Below are positions 41,947 through 51,046 of a DNA stretch of 64,000 nt, piece by piece. A program made the position numbers and the translations under genes. The notes under the pieces were generated by a model, which did no database searches, was not told where the DNA came from, and saw nothing but the letters and a program-made list of their open reading frames with translations. The DNA comes from Micromonospora sp. WMMD1120 (lineage in GTDB: Bacteria > Actinomycetota > Actinomycetes > Mycobacteriales > Micromonosporaceae), in assembly GCF_029626235.1 (NCBI RefSeq), contig NZ_JARUBO010000005.1, positions 2,946,501-3,010,500 of the forward strand, in the 5' to 3' direction. The first letter of the stretch is position 1, and the number at the start of each line of letters is the position of its first letter.

Positions 41947-42090
41947 ATGGCACGGGGTTCTCCCGAGCCAGCCGGTCCGCCCGGATCTGCGACCTCGCGC
42001 ACGGGGTTCCGCATCCGACCCCGTGTCCCCGGGCACCGGAGGAGGCGGAACGCGGGTGGCGGGTGCCCATCCGTCGGAGCAGGCCTGTGA
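41947..42090 (+). CDS. Small ORF upstream of and overlapping phoH2 (phoAT-like position)
   Basis: A 47-codon ORF from ATG 41947 to TGA 42088-42090. The product is Arg/Gly/Pro-rich (central [17 protein letters not shown]) with no recognised domain. Two observations argue that it is real: its ATG is 6 bases after TAGCGT, the leaderless spacing seen for many genes here, and its stop overlaps the phoH2 start by 4 bases (GTGA). In mycobacteria phoH2 is preceded by an overlapping small antitoxin-like gene (phoAT). Position, not sequence, is the basis of that comparison. Alternatively it is only a translated leader that couples translation to phoH2. Confidence 0.55.
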   Translation: MARGSPEPAGPPGSATSRTGFRIRPRVPGHRRRRNAGGGCPSVGAGL

Positions 42091-43502
42091 CGACTCGCCG
42101 TACCCCTGCCGGTGCCGACCAGACCCCGGCCGCGACTGCCACGACCCGCCGCGCCACCCGGAGCCGCCGCTCGGCGACCTCCGCGCCGGCCGACCCCAAG
42201 GAGCCGCGACCAGCCGGCCAGGCCTTCGTCCTGGACACGTCGGTGCTGCTCTCCGATCCGGCCGCGTTCCACCGGTTCGCGGAGCACGAGGTGGTGCTGC
42301 CGCTGGTGGTCATCACCGAGTTGGAGGGCAAGCGGCACCATCCGGAGCTGGGTTGGTTCGCCCGGCAGTCGCTGCGGATGCTGGACGACCTGCGCATCCG
42401 ACACGGTCGACTGGACACGCCGGTGCCCGCCAACGACGCGGGCGGCACCCTGCGGGTGGAGCTGAACCACACCGACGACGGGGTGCTGCCGCCCGGTTTC
42501 CGGAACGAGAGCAACGACGCCCGGATCCTCTCCGTCGCGCTCAACCTCGCCGCCGAGGGGCGGGAGGTGACCCTGGTCAGCAAGGACATGCCGCTGCGCG
42601 TCAAGGCGGCCTCGGTCGGCCTGCGCGCCGACGAGTACCGGCACGGCCAGGCCAGCGACCCCACCTGGACGGGCATGTCCGAGATGCAGCTGGGTGAGGA
42701 GCAGATCGGCCAGTTGTACGCCGGCGAGGCGCTCGACCTCGACGAGGCGGCCGGCCTGCCCTGCCACACCGGCCTGGTGCTGCACTCGGGTCGGGGCTCG
42801 GCGCTCGGCCGGGTGCTGCCGGACAAGTCGGTGCGCCTGGTCCGGGGCGACCGCGAGGCGTTCGGTCTGCACGGCCGGTCGGCCGAGCAGCGGGTCGCAC
42901 TCGACCTGCTGCTCGACGAGTCGATCGGGATCGTCTCACTGGGCGGCCGGGCCGGCACCGGCAAGTCGGCGCTGGCGCTCTGCGCCGGCCTGGAGGCGGT
43001 GATGGAACGTCGCCGGCACAAGAAGGTGATCGTGTTCCGCCCGCTGTACGCCGTGGGTGGTCAGGAGTTGGGCTACCTGCCGGGTTCGGAGTCGGAGAAG
43101 ATGTCGCCGTGGGCGCAGGCGGTCTTCGACACGCTGGGCGCGGTGGTGCACGAGAACGTGCTGGAGGAGGTCACCTCGCGGGGCATCCTCGAGGTGCTGC
43201 CGCTGACCCACATCCGGGGGCGTTCGCTGCACGACGCCTTCGTCATCGTCGACGAGGCCCAGTCGCTGGAGCGCGGCGTGCTGTTGACGGTGCTGTCCCG
43301 GATCGGGCAGGGCTCCCGGGTGGTGCTCACGCACGACGTGGCGCAGCGGGACAACCTGCGTGTCGGTCGGCACGACGGGGTGACGGCCGTCATCGAAGCG
43401 CTGAAGGGTCATCCGCTCTTCGCGCACGTCACCCTCAGCCGTTCGGAGCGGTCGCCGATCGCGGCGATGGTCACCGACCTGCTGGAGGACATCCCGATCT
43501 GA
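42087..43502 (+). CDS. phoH2: PIN-PhoH fusion protein (PhoH2)
   Basis: A 471-residue two-domain protein. After a Thr/Arg/Ala-rich tail (1-45), a PIN ribonuclease domain (about 46-185) begins [13 protein letters not shown] with catalytic D50 and continues [11 protein letters not shown] and [13 protein letters not shown]. The PhoH ATPase domain (about 235-470) has Walker [45 protein letters not shown], and Walker [12 protein letters not shown]. The mycobacterial homologue is an ATP-dependent RNA unwinding nuclease. GTG 42087 overlaps the upstream small ORF and thus depends on its translation. Confidence 0.93.
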   Translation: MTTRRTPAGADQTPAATATTRRATRSRRSATSAPADPKEPRPAGQAFVLDTSVLLSDPAAFHRFAEHEVVLPLVVITELEGKRHHPELGWFARQSLRMLDDLRIRHGRLDTPVPANDAGGTLRVELNHTDDGVLPPGFRNESNDARILSVALNLAAEGREVTLVSKDMPLRVKAASVGLRADEYRHGQASDPTWTGMSEMQLGEEQIGQLYAGEALDLDEAAGLPCHTGLVLHSGRGSALGRVLPDKSVRLVRGDREAFGLHGRSAEQRVALDLLLDESIGIVSLGGRAGTGKSALALCAGLEAVMERRRHKKVIVFRPLYAVGGQELGYLPGSESEKMSPWAQAVFDTLGAVVHENVLEEVTSRGILEVLPLTHIRGRSLHDAFVIVDEAQSLERGVLLTVLSRIGQGSRVVLTHDVAQRDNLRVGRHDGVTAVIEALKGHPLFAHVTLSRSERSPIAAMVTDLLEDIPI

Positions 43503-43537
43503 CCGAGAGCTTTGTGGAGATTTGTCCCTATTCTTGG

Positions 43538-43553
43538 TGTGGCACAGATCACA
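43538..43553. promoter_or_regulatory. CRP/GlxR-like site upstream of the transglycosylase gene
   Basis: TGTGG-CACAGA-TCACA (43538-43553) differs by one base from the actinobacterial CRP consensus TGTGAnnnnnnTCACA. It lies 227 bases before GTG 43780. TATTCT (43529-43534) just upstream may be a -10. The remaining leader to 43779 shows no recognised riboswitch. Confidence 0.4.
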
Positions 43554-43779
43554 ATCACCTCGGTCGGTTTCCCATCCGACTCACTGTGCGCAATCGTGTC
43601 CCACGAGCGTCCACGCATCACTGGAATCGGTGGTAATCGTTCGTTAAGAGGCGAACGGCATCGGCGACGGTTGGTGCGTCGGCGCGACCGGCAAGCGGTC
43701 GGGGCGCTCGTGGCACGGCTGACGGCCCGATGGTGGCCGCGCCGCGCCGCGTCCTTGCTCCCGACGAAGGGACCACTTC

Positions 43780-44457
43780 GTGAGTCGGCTGTGGAGCCGG
43801 TTGGGTGCCCGTACGGCTGCTGTCGCACTGCTCTCCGTAGGTGTCGCCGGTGGCTTCTACCTGGGCGAGAACCGGGAAACCCAGCAACAGGCCGAGGTCG
43901 AACAGGTCAGCCTCGAGGTCGACCGGGCCGATTTCGCGTACCTGCGCGAGCGGCAGGCCGCCCACCAGGTGCAGTCGTCCAAGCAGCGGGCCGCCGAGTA
44001 CCAGGCCAAGCTGCGCGCGGCACAGGCCGCCAAGGAGGCCGCCGAGCGGGCCCGCAAGGCCGAGGAGGCCGCCGCGTCCCGCAAGCGCGCGCGGGACGCG
44101 GCGAACGCGGCGGCCAAGCCGTACGACGGGCCCATCCCGGCGTCCTGCGCCGAGTACAGCGGCAACCGCAAGATCGGCTGTGCGCTGATGATCGACAAGG
44201 GCTTCGGCATCGCCGAGTTCCCCTGCCTGGAGAAGCTCTGGACCAAGGAGAGCGGCTGGAACCACAAGGCCAGCAACTCGTCCTCCGGTGCGTACGGCAT
44301 CCCGCAGTCTTTGCCGGGCAGCAAGATGGCCTCGGTCGCGGACGACTGGCGTACCAACCCGGCCACCCAGATCACCTGGGGGTTGGGCTACATCAAGGGC
44401 CGGTACAAGACGCCCTGTGGCGCCTGGACGTACTTCCAGAACAACGGCCACTACTGA
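43780..44457 (+). CDS. Secreted transglycosylase-like protein with coiled-coil linker
   Basis: A 225-residue protein. A signal/anchor helix (about 10-28: TAAVALLSVGVAGGFYLG) is followed by an Ala/Arg/Glu coiled coil (about 35-110) and a C-terminal transglycosylase-like fold (about 120-225) with LEKLWTKESGWNHKASNSSSGAYGIPQSLPGSKM; E in KESGW is the expected catalytic acid. This matches the actinobacterial aggregation-promoting-factor/SLT-like proteins that remodel peptidoglycan. GTG 43780 has AAGGGA upstream. A CRP-like site lies in the long leader. Confidence 0.85.
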   Translation: MSRLWSRLGARTAAVALLSVGVAGGFYLGENRETQQQAEVEQVSLEVDRADFAYLRERQAAHQVQSSKQRAAEYQAKLRAAQAAKEAAERARKAEEAAASRKRARDAANAAAKPYDGPIPASCAEYSGNRKIGCALMIDKGFGIAEFPCLEKLWTKESGWNHKASNSSSGAYGIPQSLPGSKMASVADDWRTNPATQITWGLGYIKGRYKTPCGAWTYFQNNGHY

Positions 44458-44564
44458 CGGCGACCGACGGCGGGGCGGGTGGGTGACCACCGGCCCCGCC
44501 GTCGTGCGTACCCCGGTCGGGACGCGAGTGGCGGTCGGCTGCTTTTGCTGATAGCAGTTGTGGG

Positions 44565-45218
44565 GTGAGCCTGCACCCGTCAAGCGGCGACCCGTTCCGG
44601 TTCGGCACCGAGGCGTTCTACGCCTCACTGGGCCGGGCCTTCGTCGCCATGTGCGCGGTGGTCCCGTTCCTCTTCCTCATCGAGGCTGTCGACCAGGGGC
44701 TCGCGTTCGGGCTGGACGCCACCGCGGGCATCATCCCGCAGCGCATCGACGGGCTGGACGGGGTCTTCTTCTCCCCGTTCCTGCACCACGGCTTCGACCA
44801 CCTCTACAGCAACAGCATCCCGCTGATCCTGCTGGGCACCTTCGTGCTGGCCGCCGGCACCCGCCGGTTCCTCTGGTCGACGCTCGTCATCGTCCTGGTC
44901 AGCGGGCTCGGTGTGTGGTTCACCGGTTCTCCCAACTCGGTGGTCGTCGGCGCCAGCGGCGTCATCTTCGGATACCTGGGCATCCTGCTCACCCGGGGCA
45001 TCATCGAGCGCAGTTGGTGGAACTTCGCTGTCTTTTTGCTGGTCGGTCTGCTCTACGGCTGGCAACTGGTCGGCATCCTCCCCACCGACGAGCGGATCTC
45101 CTGGCAGGGCCACCTGTTCGGGCTGCTCGGCGGGGTGGTGGCGGCGATCCTGTTCCGCCGGCGGCGACCGACAGTGGACGGCCCCGACTACACCGGTTCC
45201 ACCCTCAGCCTGCCCTGA
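44565..45218 (+). CDS. Rhomboid family intramembrane serine protease
   Basis: A 217-residue six-helix protease. The catalytic Ser is in VVVGASGVIFGYLGILL and the partner His in SWQGHLFGLLGGVVAA; the first conserved block FFSPFLHHGFDHLYSNSIPLILLG contains HHxxxHLxxN-like residues. It cleaves membrane-bound substrates; none is evident nearby. The start is GTG 44565. The upstream TAGCAG does not fit the leaderless pattern. Confidence 0.9.
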   Translation: MSLHPSSGDPFRFGTEAFYASLGRAFVAMCAVVPFLFLIEAVDQGLAFGLDATAGIIPQRIDGLDGVFFSPFLHHGFDHLYSNSIPLILLGTFVLAAGTRRFLWSTLVIVLVSGLGVWFTGSPNSVVVGASGVIFGYLGILLTRGIIERSWWNFAVFLLVGLLYGWQLVGILPTDERISWQGHLFGLLGGVVAAILFRRRRPTVDGPDYTGSTLSLP

Positions 45219-45323
45219 CCGAATCCCCGGCGCGCCCCCCGGACGTGCTTGCCCGACAGTCGTCACCCGCCTACGGTCTAGATCAGCAAGCGTTGATCCG
45301 TGAGCGGAAAGCGACGGTGCGCC

Positions 45324-46292
45324 ATGCGTGAGGTCGATGTCGCCGTGATCGGGGCCGGTCCGGCCGGCCTCTTCGCCGCGTACTACGCCGGGTTCCGGGG
45401 TCTGTCGGTGGCGGTGATCGACGCGTTGCCGGAGCCGGGCGGGCAGGTCAGCGCCATGTACCCGGAGAAGCTGATCCTGGACGTCGCCGGCTTCCCCGCG
45501 GTGAAGGGCCGGGACCTGATCGCCAACCTGGTCGCCCAGGCCGCGCCGTTCGGCCCGCGATACCTGCTCGGCAACCGGGCCGAGAAGCTCTGGTACGCCG
45601 ACGAGCGGCCGGTGCTCGGCCTGGCCTCGGGTGAGCAGGTCAGCTGCGGCGCGGTGGTGGTCACCGGCGGGCTGGGCAGTTTCAGTCCCCGGCCGCTGCC
45701 GTGCGCCGACGGCGCCCCGGGCTCGGGAATCCTCTACTTCGTCACCGAGCCGGCCGAGCTCGCCGACCGGGACGTGCTGATCGTCGGTGGCGGCGACTCC
45801 GCCTTCGACTGGGCGTTGACGCTGCAACCGCTGGCCCGCTCGGTGACCCTTGTGCACCGCCGGGAGAAGTTCCGGGCGCACGCCTCGACCGTCGCCCGAG
45901 TGCTGTCCCTGCCCGTTCGGGTGGTGGTCAACGCCGAGGTCAGCCGACTGCTCGGCGACGCCACGGTGACCGGCGCCGAGGTGACGGTTCGCGGGGGCGC
46001 CACCGAGACGCTGCCCGTCGACACTGTGGTCGCGGCCCTCGGCTTCACCGCCGACCTGGGGCCCCTCGCCGAGTGGGGGCTCGACCTGGACCGTCGGCAC
46101 ATAGTGGTGAACAGCGCGATGGCGACGAACCTGCCGAGGGTCTTCGCGGCCGGCGACATCACCGAATACCCGGGCAAGGTGCGGCTGATCGCCACCGGCT
46201 TCGGCGAGGCGGCCACCGCTGTCAACAACGCGGCGGTGGCCATCGACCCGAGCGCCCACCTCTTCCCCGGCCACTCGTCCGACGCCGGCTGA
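45324..46292 (+). CDS. Ferredoxin-NADP reductase, thioredoxin-reductase-like type
   Basis: A 322-residue FAD/NADPH protein without the CxxC of thioredoxin reductase. FAD site VAVIGAGPAGLFAAYYAGFRGLSVAVID; NADP site DVLIVGGGDSAFDWALTL; final FAD motif VFAAGDITEYPGKVRLIATGFGEAATAVNNAA. This matches the TrxR-like ferredoxin/flavodoxin-NADP reductases. ATG 45324 fits the family start; GTG 45300 adds 8 residues. TACGGT at 45272-45277 is a possible -10. Confidence 0.87.
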   Translation: MREVDVAVIGAGPAGLFAAYYAGFRGLSVAVIDALPEPGGQVSAMYPEKLILDVAGFPAVKGRDLIANLVAQAAPFGPRYLLGNRAEKLWYADERPVLGLASGEQVSCGAVVVTGGLGSFSPRPLPCADGAPGSGILYFVTEPAELADRDVLIVGGGDSAFDWALTLQPLARSVTLVHRREKFRAHASTVARVLSLPVRVVVNAEVSRLLGDATVTGAEVTVRGGATETLPVDTVVAALGFTADLGPLAEWGLDLDRRHIVVNSAMATNLPRVFAAGDITEYPGKVRLIATGFGEAATAVNNAAVAIDPSAHLFPGHSSDAG

Positions 46293-46357
46293 CGGTCGAT
46301 ACCGGACCCGCGCCGACCCGTGGCCGGATCGAGACGGGTCGACCTCATCATGGACCG

Positions 46358-48019
46358 ATGACGGGTCACGGGACACCAGCGGACGGCGCGCCGAGCACCC
46401 TGTCCTGGCTCGGCCATCCCGTCACAGTGCTCGCGCTGGTCCTGCTGCTGGTGAACGACCATGTGCTCAAGTCGGCGTTCCCCGGCCCGGTGACCGGCAA
46501 GCTGAGCGACGCCGCCGGCCTGGTCCTCGCACCACCGCTGGTAGCGGTGCTGCTGACCCTCCTGGCACCACGGCTGCCGCCCCGGGCCGCCGCGCTGGCC
46601 GGCCTGGTCGGCGTGGGCGCCGGGTTCGCGATCGTCAAATCCAGTGGGTACGCCGCCGAGCTGGCCTCGTCGGCCTGGACGGTGCTGGCCGGGTCGTCAC
46701 TGGTCCGGGCCGACCGGACCGACCTGCTCACCGTGCCGGCGCTCGGCCTGGCCTGGTGGAGTTGGACGCGGGCGCGTCGCCGACCGGTGCGGCGACGGAC
46801 CGCGCGACTGGTCCGGCTGCTGGTGGTGCTGCCGTCGGCCCTGCTGGCGGTGGCCGCGACCAGTCCCGCCTACCACCCGTACGCGCTGGGCACCGCGCTG
46901 CTAGACGGTCAGCCGGCGGTCTCGATCGGCTTCGGCGGCAGCAACCAGAACTGGCCGACCCGACCCGCCGACGGCGAGTGGTGGGTCGGCGAGCACGGGG
47001 GAGCGCGCTGGCGGCTCGCCGAACCCGCCGAGGTGGGGCGGTTGTCCCGCCAGGACATCGGGCAGCGGCAGGCATGCGTGCCGACCGAGCCTCGGCGGTG
47101 CTACCGGGCGGTCGCCGGTCAGCTGCGGGTGGAGCAGAGCGACGACGCCGGTGTGACGTGGCGGATGGCCTGGGAGCTGTCGGGCGCGCGCCGCGAGGAA
47201 CTGGCCCGCCGGTCCTCCGAACCGGGTGACGTCCGTGAGCACTTCGCCTCCCGTGATCTGATCGTCTATCCCGTCGTCGGCGGCGGCCACGAGGTGCTGG
47301 TCGCCAACGGCCGGGACGGCGTCCTGCGCCGCAACTCGGACGGTCTGTGGCGGCGGGACGGCTTTCTGGAAGGGCGGTTCTCCACGTTTCCGGTGTGGGA
47401 GGACCCGCCCCCGCTGGACGGCGGCGGACCCGGCGACCGGCAGTTGGACCTGCTGCTCGCCGTCACGCTGGCGTTGACGCTCGGCTGCGCGGTCGTCGGG
47501 CTCGCCGGCCAACTGGCGATCCGCCGGGGAGGCGGCCCGCGCTGGTGGGGGATCGCCGGCGGCGCGGCGCTGCTGGTGGCGGGAATCGTGCTGGCCCTGG
47601 CGTGGGAGCGCGCCGACGACACCCTGGCGTTCCTGGCCGTGCCGTTCGTGCTGGCGGTCGGTGTCCTGACCGCGCTGGCGCTGCTCCTGCGCGCCCGCTA
47701 CCAGGGTGTGCTGCGGCAGTGGACCGGACAGGCGATCGGCGGGGGCCTGCTCACCACGCTCCTGGCCGTGCTGCCGCTCGTCGGTTGGCTGTACGGCACC
47801 CCGGCGCGGACCCGGTTCGCGGTGGCGCTCGCGTTGCTGGCAACGGCGCCGGGCGTGCTGCTGGCCGTCCGGATCGCGGGTCTGGCCGACCCGGCCCGCG
47901 GGTTCGAGCGTCGATACCCGCCCCGTCCGCCCTACCCGCCGTACGGGCCCTGTCCGCCGGCGCCCAGTCCCGCGCCCACACCGGAGGTGCCGGACCCGCC
48001 CTACCCGCCGCCGCGCTGA
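46358..48019 (+). CDS. Large membrane protein of unknown function
   Basis: A 553-residue protein: about four N-terminal helices (WLGHPVTVLALVLLLVNDHVLKS onward, to about 190), an extracytoplasmic domain (about 190-370) with two Cys (QACVPTEPRRCYRAVAG) and sequences resembling beta-propeller-type photosystem-stability/BNR folds (VEQSDDAGVTWRMAWELSG), then four more helices and a Pro/Tyr-rich cytoplasmic tail (RYPPRPPYPPYGPCPP). No family firmly recognised. Its end overlaps the convergent DMT transporter gene by 19 bases. Confidence 0.7.
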   Translation: MTGHGTPADGAPSTLSWLGHPVTVLALVLLLVNDHVLKSAFPGPVTGKLSDAAGLVLAPPLVAVLLTLLAPRLPPRAAALAGLVGVGAGFAIVKSSGYAAELASSAWTVLAGSSLVRADRTDLLTVPALGLAWWSWTRARRRPVRRRTARLVRLLVVLPSALLAVAATSPAYHPYALGTALLDGQPAVSIGFGGSNQNWPTRPADGEWWVGEHGGARWRLAEPAEVGRLSRQDIGQRQACVPTEPRRCYRAVAGQLRVEQSDDAGVTWRMAWELSGARREELARRSSEPGDVREHFASRDLIVYPVVGGGHEVLVANGRDGVLRRNSDGLWRRDGFLEGRFSTFPVWEDPPPLDGGGPGDRQLDLLLAVTLALTLGCAVVGLAGQLAIRRGGGPRWWGIAGGAALLVAGIVLALAWERADDTLAFLAVPFVLAVGVLTALALLLRARYQGVLRQWTGQAIGGGLLTTLLAVLPLVGWLYGTPARTRFAVALALLATAPGVLLAVRIAGLADPARGFERRYPPRPPYPPYGPCPPAPSPAPTPEVPDPPYPPPR

Positions 48020-49008
48020 CCCTCGGACGGGTTGCGGTCGGCGGCGGGCGGAGGCGCCAGCGCGGCGATCAGCACTGCCACCATGGTCAGCGCGGCCCCG
48101 AGCAGGGTGTTCAGGCCGGGGTGCGACGCCGCGGTGGGCAGCAGCAGGTCCAGCAGGACCGCGCCCACGATCTGTCCGGCGATGGTGGCCAGGCCGAGCA
48201 GCAGCACGCCGGTGAAGCGCACGATCGCGGCGGCGATCGCGATGAAGATGATGCCGATCGGGCCACCCAGGTAGAGCCACGGCTCGGTCGGTAGCTGGCC
48301 GCCGGGCAGGCCGCGTACGGCGATGTCGGCGGTGAACGCGACGAGCAGCGTGAGCGTGCCGACGGCGAAGTTGACGAACGTGGCGGTCAACGCGCTGTCG
48401 GCAGCCGCCCGGACCCGGCCGTTGACGGCCTGCTGCCACGCGATGCCCACCCCGGCGAGCAGCGGCAGCAGGGCCAGCGCCAGAGCGCCCGGCTCGCCGA
48501 GCCGGTCGCCGACCGCCAGGCCGACGGCGAGCACGGTGAGCACCGCCCCGGCCAGCCGTTGCCGGGTGACCGGCTGTCGACCGGTGGGCCCGATTCCGGC
48601 CCGGTCCACGGCGAGGCTGCTGCCGCTCTGGCCGGCGACCACCGCCACGGTGAAGACCGCCACGCCCAGGGAGCCGATGGTCAACCCCTGGGTGGCGACC
48701 AGGAAGGCCCCGCACATCCCCCCGAGGCACTGCCACGGCCGGAGCGTGCCCGTCGCCAGGGCGCGCCGGGTCGCTGCCAGGCCCCGCCGACCGGTCGGGG
48801 TCGCCGGCACCAGCACCAGCAGGACGAGCAGGCCGATGCCGAACGAGACCACGGCGGCGGCGAAACCGTCGCCGAGGCGTACCCCCAACTCGCCGTTGAT
48901 CCGCGACTGCACCGCCACCGCGACCCCGGAGGCCGACGCCAGCGCGACGCCGGTGATCCGGCGGGTGGCCGACAGCGTCTGCGGGGTCGCCGTGTCGGTG
49001 CTGCTCAC
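48001..49008 (-). CDS. DMT family (YdcZ/DUF606-like) transporter
   Basis: A 335-residue protein with about ten membrane helices in two repeats: [42 protein letters not shown] and the later [31 protein letters not shown]. The twin Q(S/A)xxNGxLG/R segments are typical of PF04657-type proteins. The substrate is unknown. GTG 49008 overlaps the glpX stop by 4 bases, so it is translated with glpX. Confidence 0.85.
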   Translation of the reverse strand: MSSTDTATPQTLSATRRITGVALASASGVAVAVQSRINGELGVRLGDGFAAAVVSFGIGLLVLLVLVPATPTGRRGLAATRRALATGTLRPWQCLGGMCGAFLVATQGLTIGSLGVAVFTVAVVAGQSGSSLAVDRAGIGPTGRQPVTRQRLAGAVLTVLAVGLAVGDRLGEPGALALALLPLLAGVGIAWQQAVNGRVRAAADSALTATFVNFAVGTLTLLVAFTADIAVRGLPGGQLPTEPWLYLGGPIGIIFIAIAAAIVRFTGVLLLGLATIAGQIVGAVLLDLLLPTAASHPGLNTLLGAALTMVAVLIAALAPPPAADRNPSEGQRGGG

Positions 49009-50036
49009 TCCTGCTCGGCCAACGGACGACCGTCGAAGTCGACAGCGGAGTAGAGCGCCAGCTTCTCCAGCCGGTGGTACGAGTCGATCACCCGGATCGT
49101 GCCGCTCTTCGACCGCATCACGATCGACTGGGTGTACGCGCCACCGGCCCGGTAGCGCACCCCGCGCAGCAGGTCCCCGGTGGTCACTCCGGTGGCGACG
49201 AAGAAGCAGTTGTCACCGGTGACCAGATCGTCGGTGCCCAGCACCCGGTCCAGGTCGTGGCCGGCGGCGATGGCCTTCTCCCGCTCCTGCTCGTCGCGCG
49301 GCCAGAGCTTGGCCTGCATCGCTCCGCCCATGCACTTGAGCGCGCAGGCCGAGATGATGCCCTCCGGGGTGCCGCCGATCCCCATCAGCACGTCGACGTC
49401 CGACTCGCCCCGGGCGGCCGCGATGGAGCCGGCGATGTCCCCGTCCGAGATGAACCGGATGCCCGCTCCGGTGCGGCGGATCTGCGCGACCAGGTCGTCG
49501 TGGCGGCTGCGGTCCAGCACGCAGACGGTCACCTCGGAGACGTCGGTGCCCTTGACCTTGGCGATCCGGCGCAGGTTGTCGGCCACCCCGGCGTTGATGT
49601 CCACCACATCGGCGTACGCGGGCCCGACGGCGAGCTTCTCCATGTAGAACACCGCGCTGGGGTCGAACATCGCGCCCCGCTCGGAGACGGCGAGCACCGC
49701 CAGGGCGTTCGGCATGCCCTTGCTCATCAGGGTGGTGCCGTCGACCGGGTCGACGGCGACGTCCACCTCCGGGCCGGTGCCGTCGCCGACGTGTTCGCCG
49801 TTGAAGAGCATCGGGGCGTTGTCCTTCTCGCCCTCGCCGATCACCACCACACCGCGCATCTGGATCGAGTTGATCAGCTTGCGCATCGCGTCGACAGCGG
49901 CGCCGTCGCCGCCCTCCTTGTCGCCCCGGCCGACCCACCGCCCGGCGGCCATCGCCGCGGCCTCGGTGACCCGGACCAGGTCGAGGGCAAGGTTTCGGTC
50001 GAGATCCTGCGGGATCCGCGTCCTGGTGTTCGTCAT
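49005..50036 (-). CDS. glpX: Class II fructose-1,6-bisphosphatase
   Basis: A 343-residue GlpX enzyme: fructose-1,6-bisphosphate to fructose-6-phosphate, metal dependent, gluconeogenesis. Family motifs: [29 protein letters not shown], the metal site [20 protein letters not shown], and the tail [24 protein letters not shown] 50036 is preceded by GAGGAGGAG; a longer frame to 50093 lacks support. A membrane transporter gene follows with a 4-base overlap. Confidence 0.94.
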   Translation of the reverse strand: MTNTRTRIPQDLDRNLALDLVRVTEAAAMAAGRWVGRGDKEGGDGAAVDAMRKLINSIQMRGVVVIGEGEKDNAPMLFNGEHVGDGTGPEVDVAVDPVDGTTLMSKGMPNALAVLAVSERGAMFDPSAVFYMEKLAVGPAYADVVDINAGVADNLRRIAKVKGTDVSEVTVCVLDRSRHDDLVAQIRRTGAGIRFISDGDIAGSIAAARGESDVDVLMGIGGTPEGIISACALKCMGGAMQAKLWPRDEQEREKAIAAGHDLDRVLGTDDLVTGDNCFFVATGVTTGDLLRGVRYRAGGAYTQSIVMRSKSGTIRVIDSYHRLEKLALYSAVDFDGRPLAEQE

Positions 50037-50195
50037 GGCGGCTACTCCTCCTCGCGACGTTGCGGGGACGGCCGACGGCGGGGCGGTCCCCACTGCCGGC
50101 TTTGTCGCTGATCCTCACACGATCGCCGACCGGGCGTCGGCGCGGGGCGGTGATGGGCCGGATACCGCCGGTCGGGCGGCTGCGAAGATGGAGGG

Positions 50196-50846
50196 GTGGA
50201 TCCCGCACAGCCAGCCGACCGCGTACCCGATGACCGCACGCCGCCCGACGGCCAGCCGCCGGCCGGCGTCACCGCCGGTCGTGGTGGTGAGCCCGCCGCG
50301 ACCAGGTCGACACCACCGCCACCGGCTGCGGCGTCCGGCAGGTCCGAGCGGTCACCGAAGGACATGGCCATCTCGCTGCTGGTGCTGCTCGTCCCGATCG
50401 CGCTGCTGCTCGCGTTCTACCGGGGCTTTCTCGGTGGTGACCAGCCCACGACGGTCGACCCGGCGCCGGCGATCGAGCAGGCCCGCGCGGCGAACGTCTT
50501 TCCGGTGAGCCAGCCGCAGGGGCTCGGTTCCGACTGGTCGACGGTCAGCGCGCGCTACCAGACCGTCGAGGGCGGTGCGAACCTCCGGCTCGGCTACCTC
50601 ACCCCGGAGGGGCGCGGCGTCCAGCTCCTGCAGAGCAACGTCCCGGCCGAGCGGCTGATCCCCGCGGAGCTGACCAGCCAGAGCCAGCCGCAGGGCCCCA
50701 CGGAGCTGGCCGGGCGCACCTGGCAGCTCTACACGGCCCGGGGCAACCAGCAGGCGTTGGTGCTGCTGGAGCCGGCCCGCACGGTGATCATCGTCGGTGA
50801 CGCCCGGGACAACGAACTCCGCGAACTGGCCGGGTCGCTGCGCTGA
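50196..50846 (+). CDS. DUF4245 membrane-anchored protein
   Basis: A 216-residue protein: a Pro-rich cytoplasmic N-terminus (1-52), one membrane helix (about 56-76: MAISLLVLLVPIALLLAFYRGF) and an extracytoplasmic domain (about 90-216). The latter resembles DUF4245 of actinobacteria: WSTVSARYQTVEGGANLRLGYLTPEGRGVQLLQSN...ELAGRTWQLY. GTG 50196 has GGAGGG directly upstream. It is divergent from glpX, and in many actinobacteria DUF4245 genes neighbour glpX. Confidence 0.82.
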   Translation: MDPAQPADRVPDDRTPPDGQPPAGVTAGRGGEPAATRSTPPPPAAASGRSERSPKDMAISLLVLLVPIALLLAFYRGFLGGDQPTTVDPAPAIEQARAANVFPVSQPQGLGSDWSTVSARYQTVEGGANLRLGYLTPEGRGVQLLQSNVPAERLIPAELTSQSQPQGPTELAGRTWQLYTARGNQQALVLLEPARTVIIVGDARDNELRELAGSLR

Positions 50847-51046
50847 CCCTGGGTCGACCGGTAGGTGGGCCGGTGGCGGCGAAAATGGGCAACCCGGCCG
50901 AAGGGTGATTGTCCGCCGCGCCGACAGGGAACAAAGAGGGGGTGATCCGGCTCGGCCCGGATCGCGCGACGCAGCCGACGGTGCTGCTGCGTCGCCCGGT
51001 TTCCGGCGCCGACCAGGTCGTCGGGTGACCCCCTTGGGAGACACGT

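Noticed and set aside
43503..43779. c-di-AMP (ydaO-type) riboswitch upstream of the transglycosylase gene
   Set aside because: Such riboswitches often precede wall-hydrolase genes in actinobacteria, but I could not find the conserved sequence blocks here or upstream of the GH25 gene.
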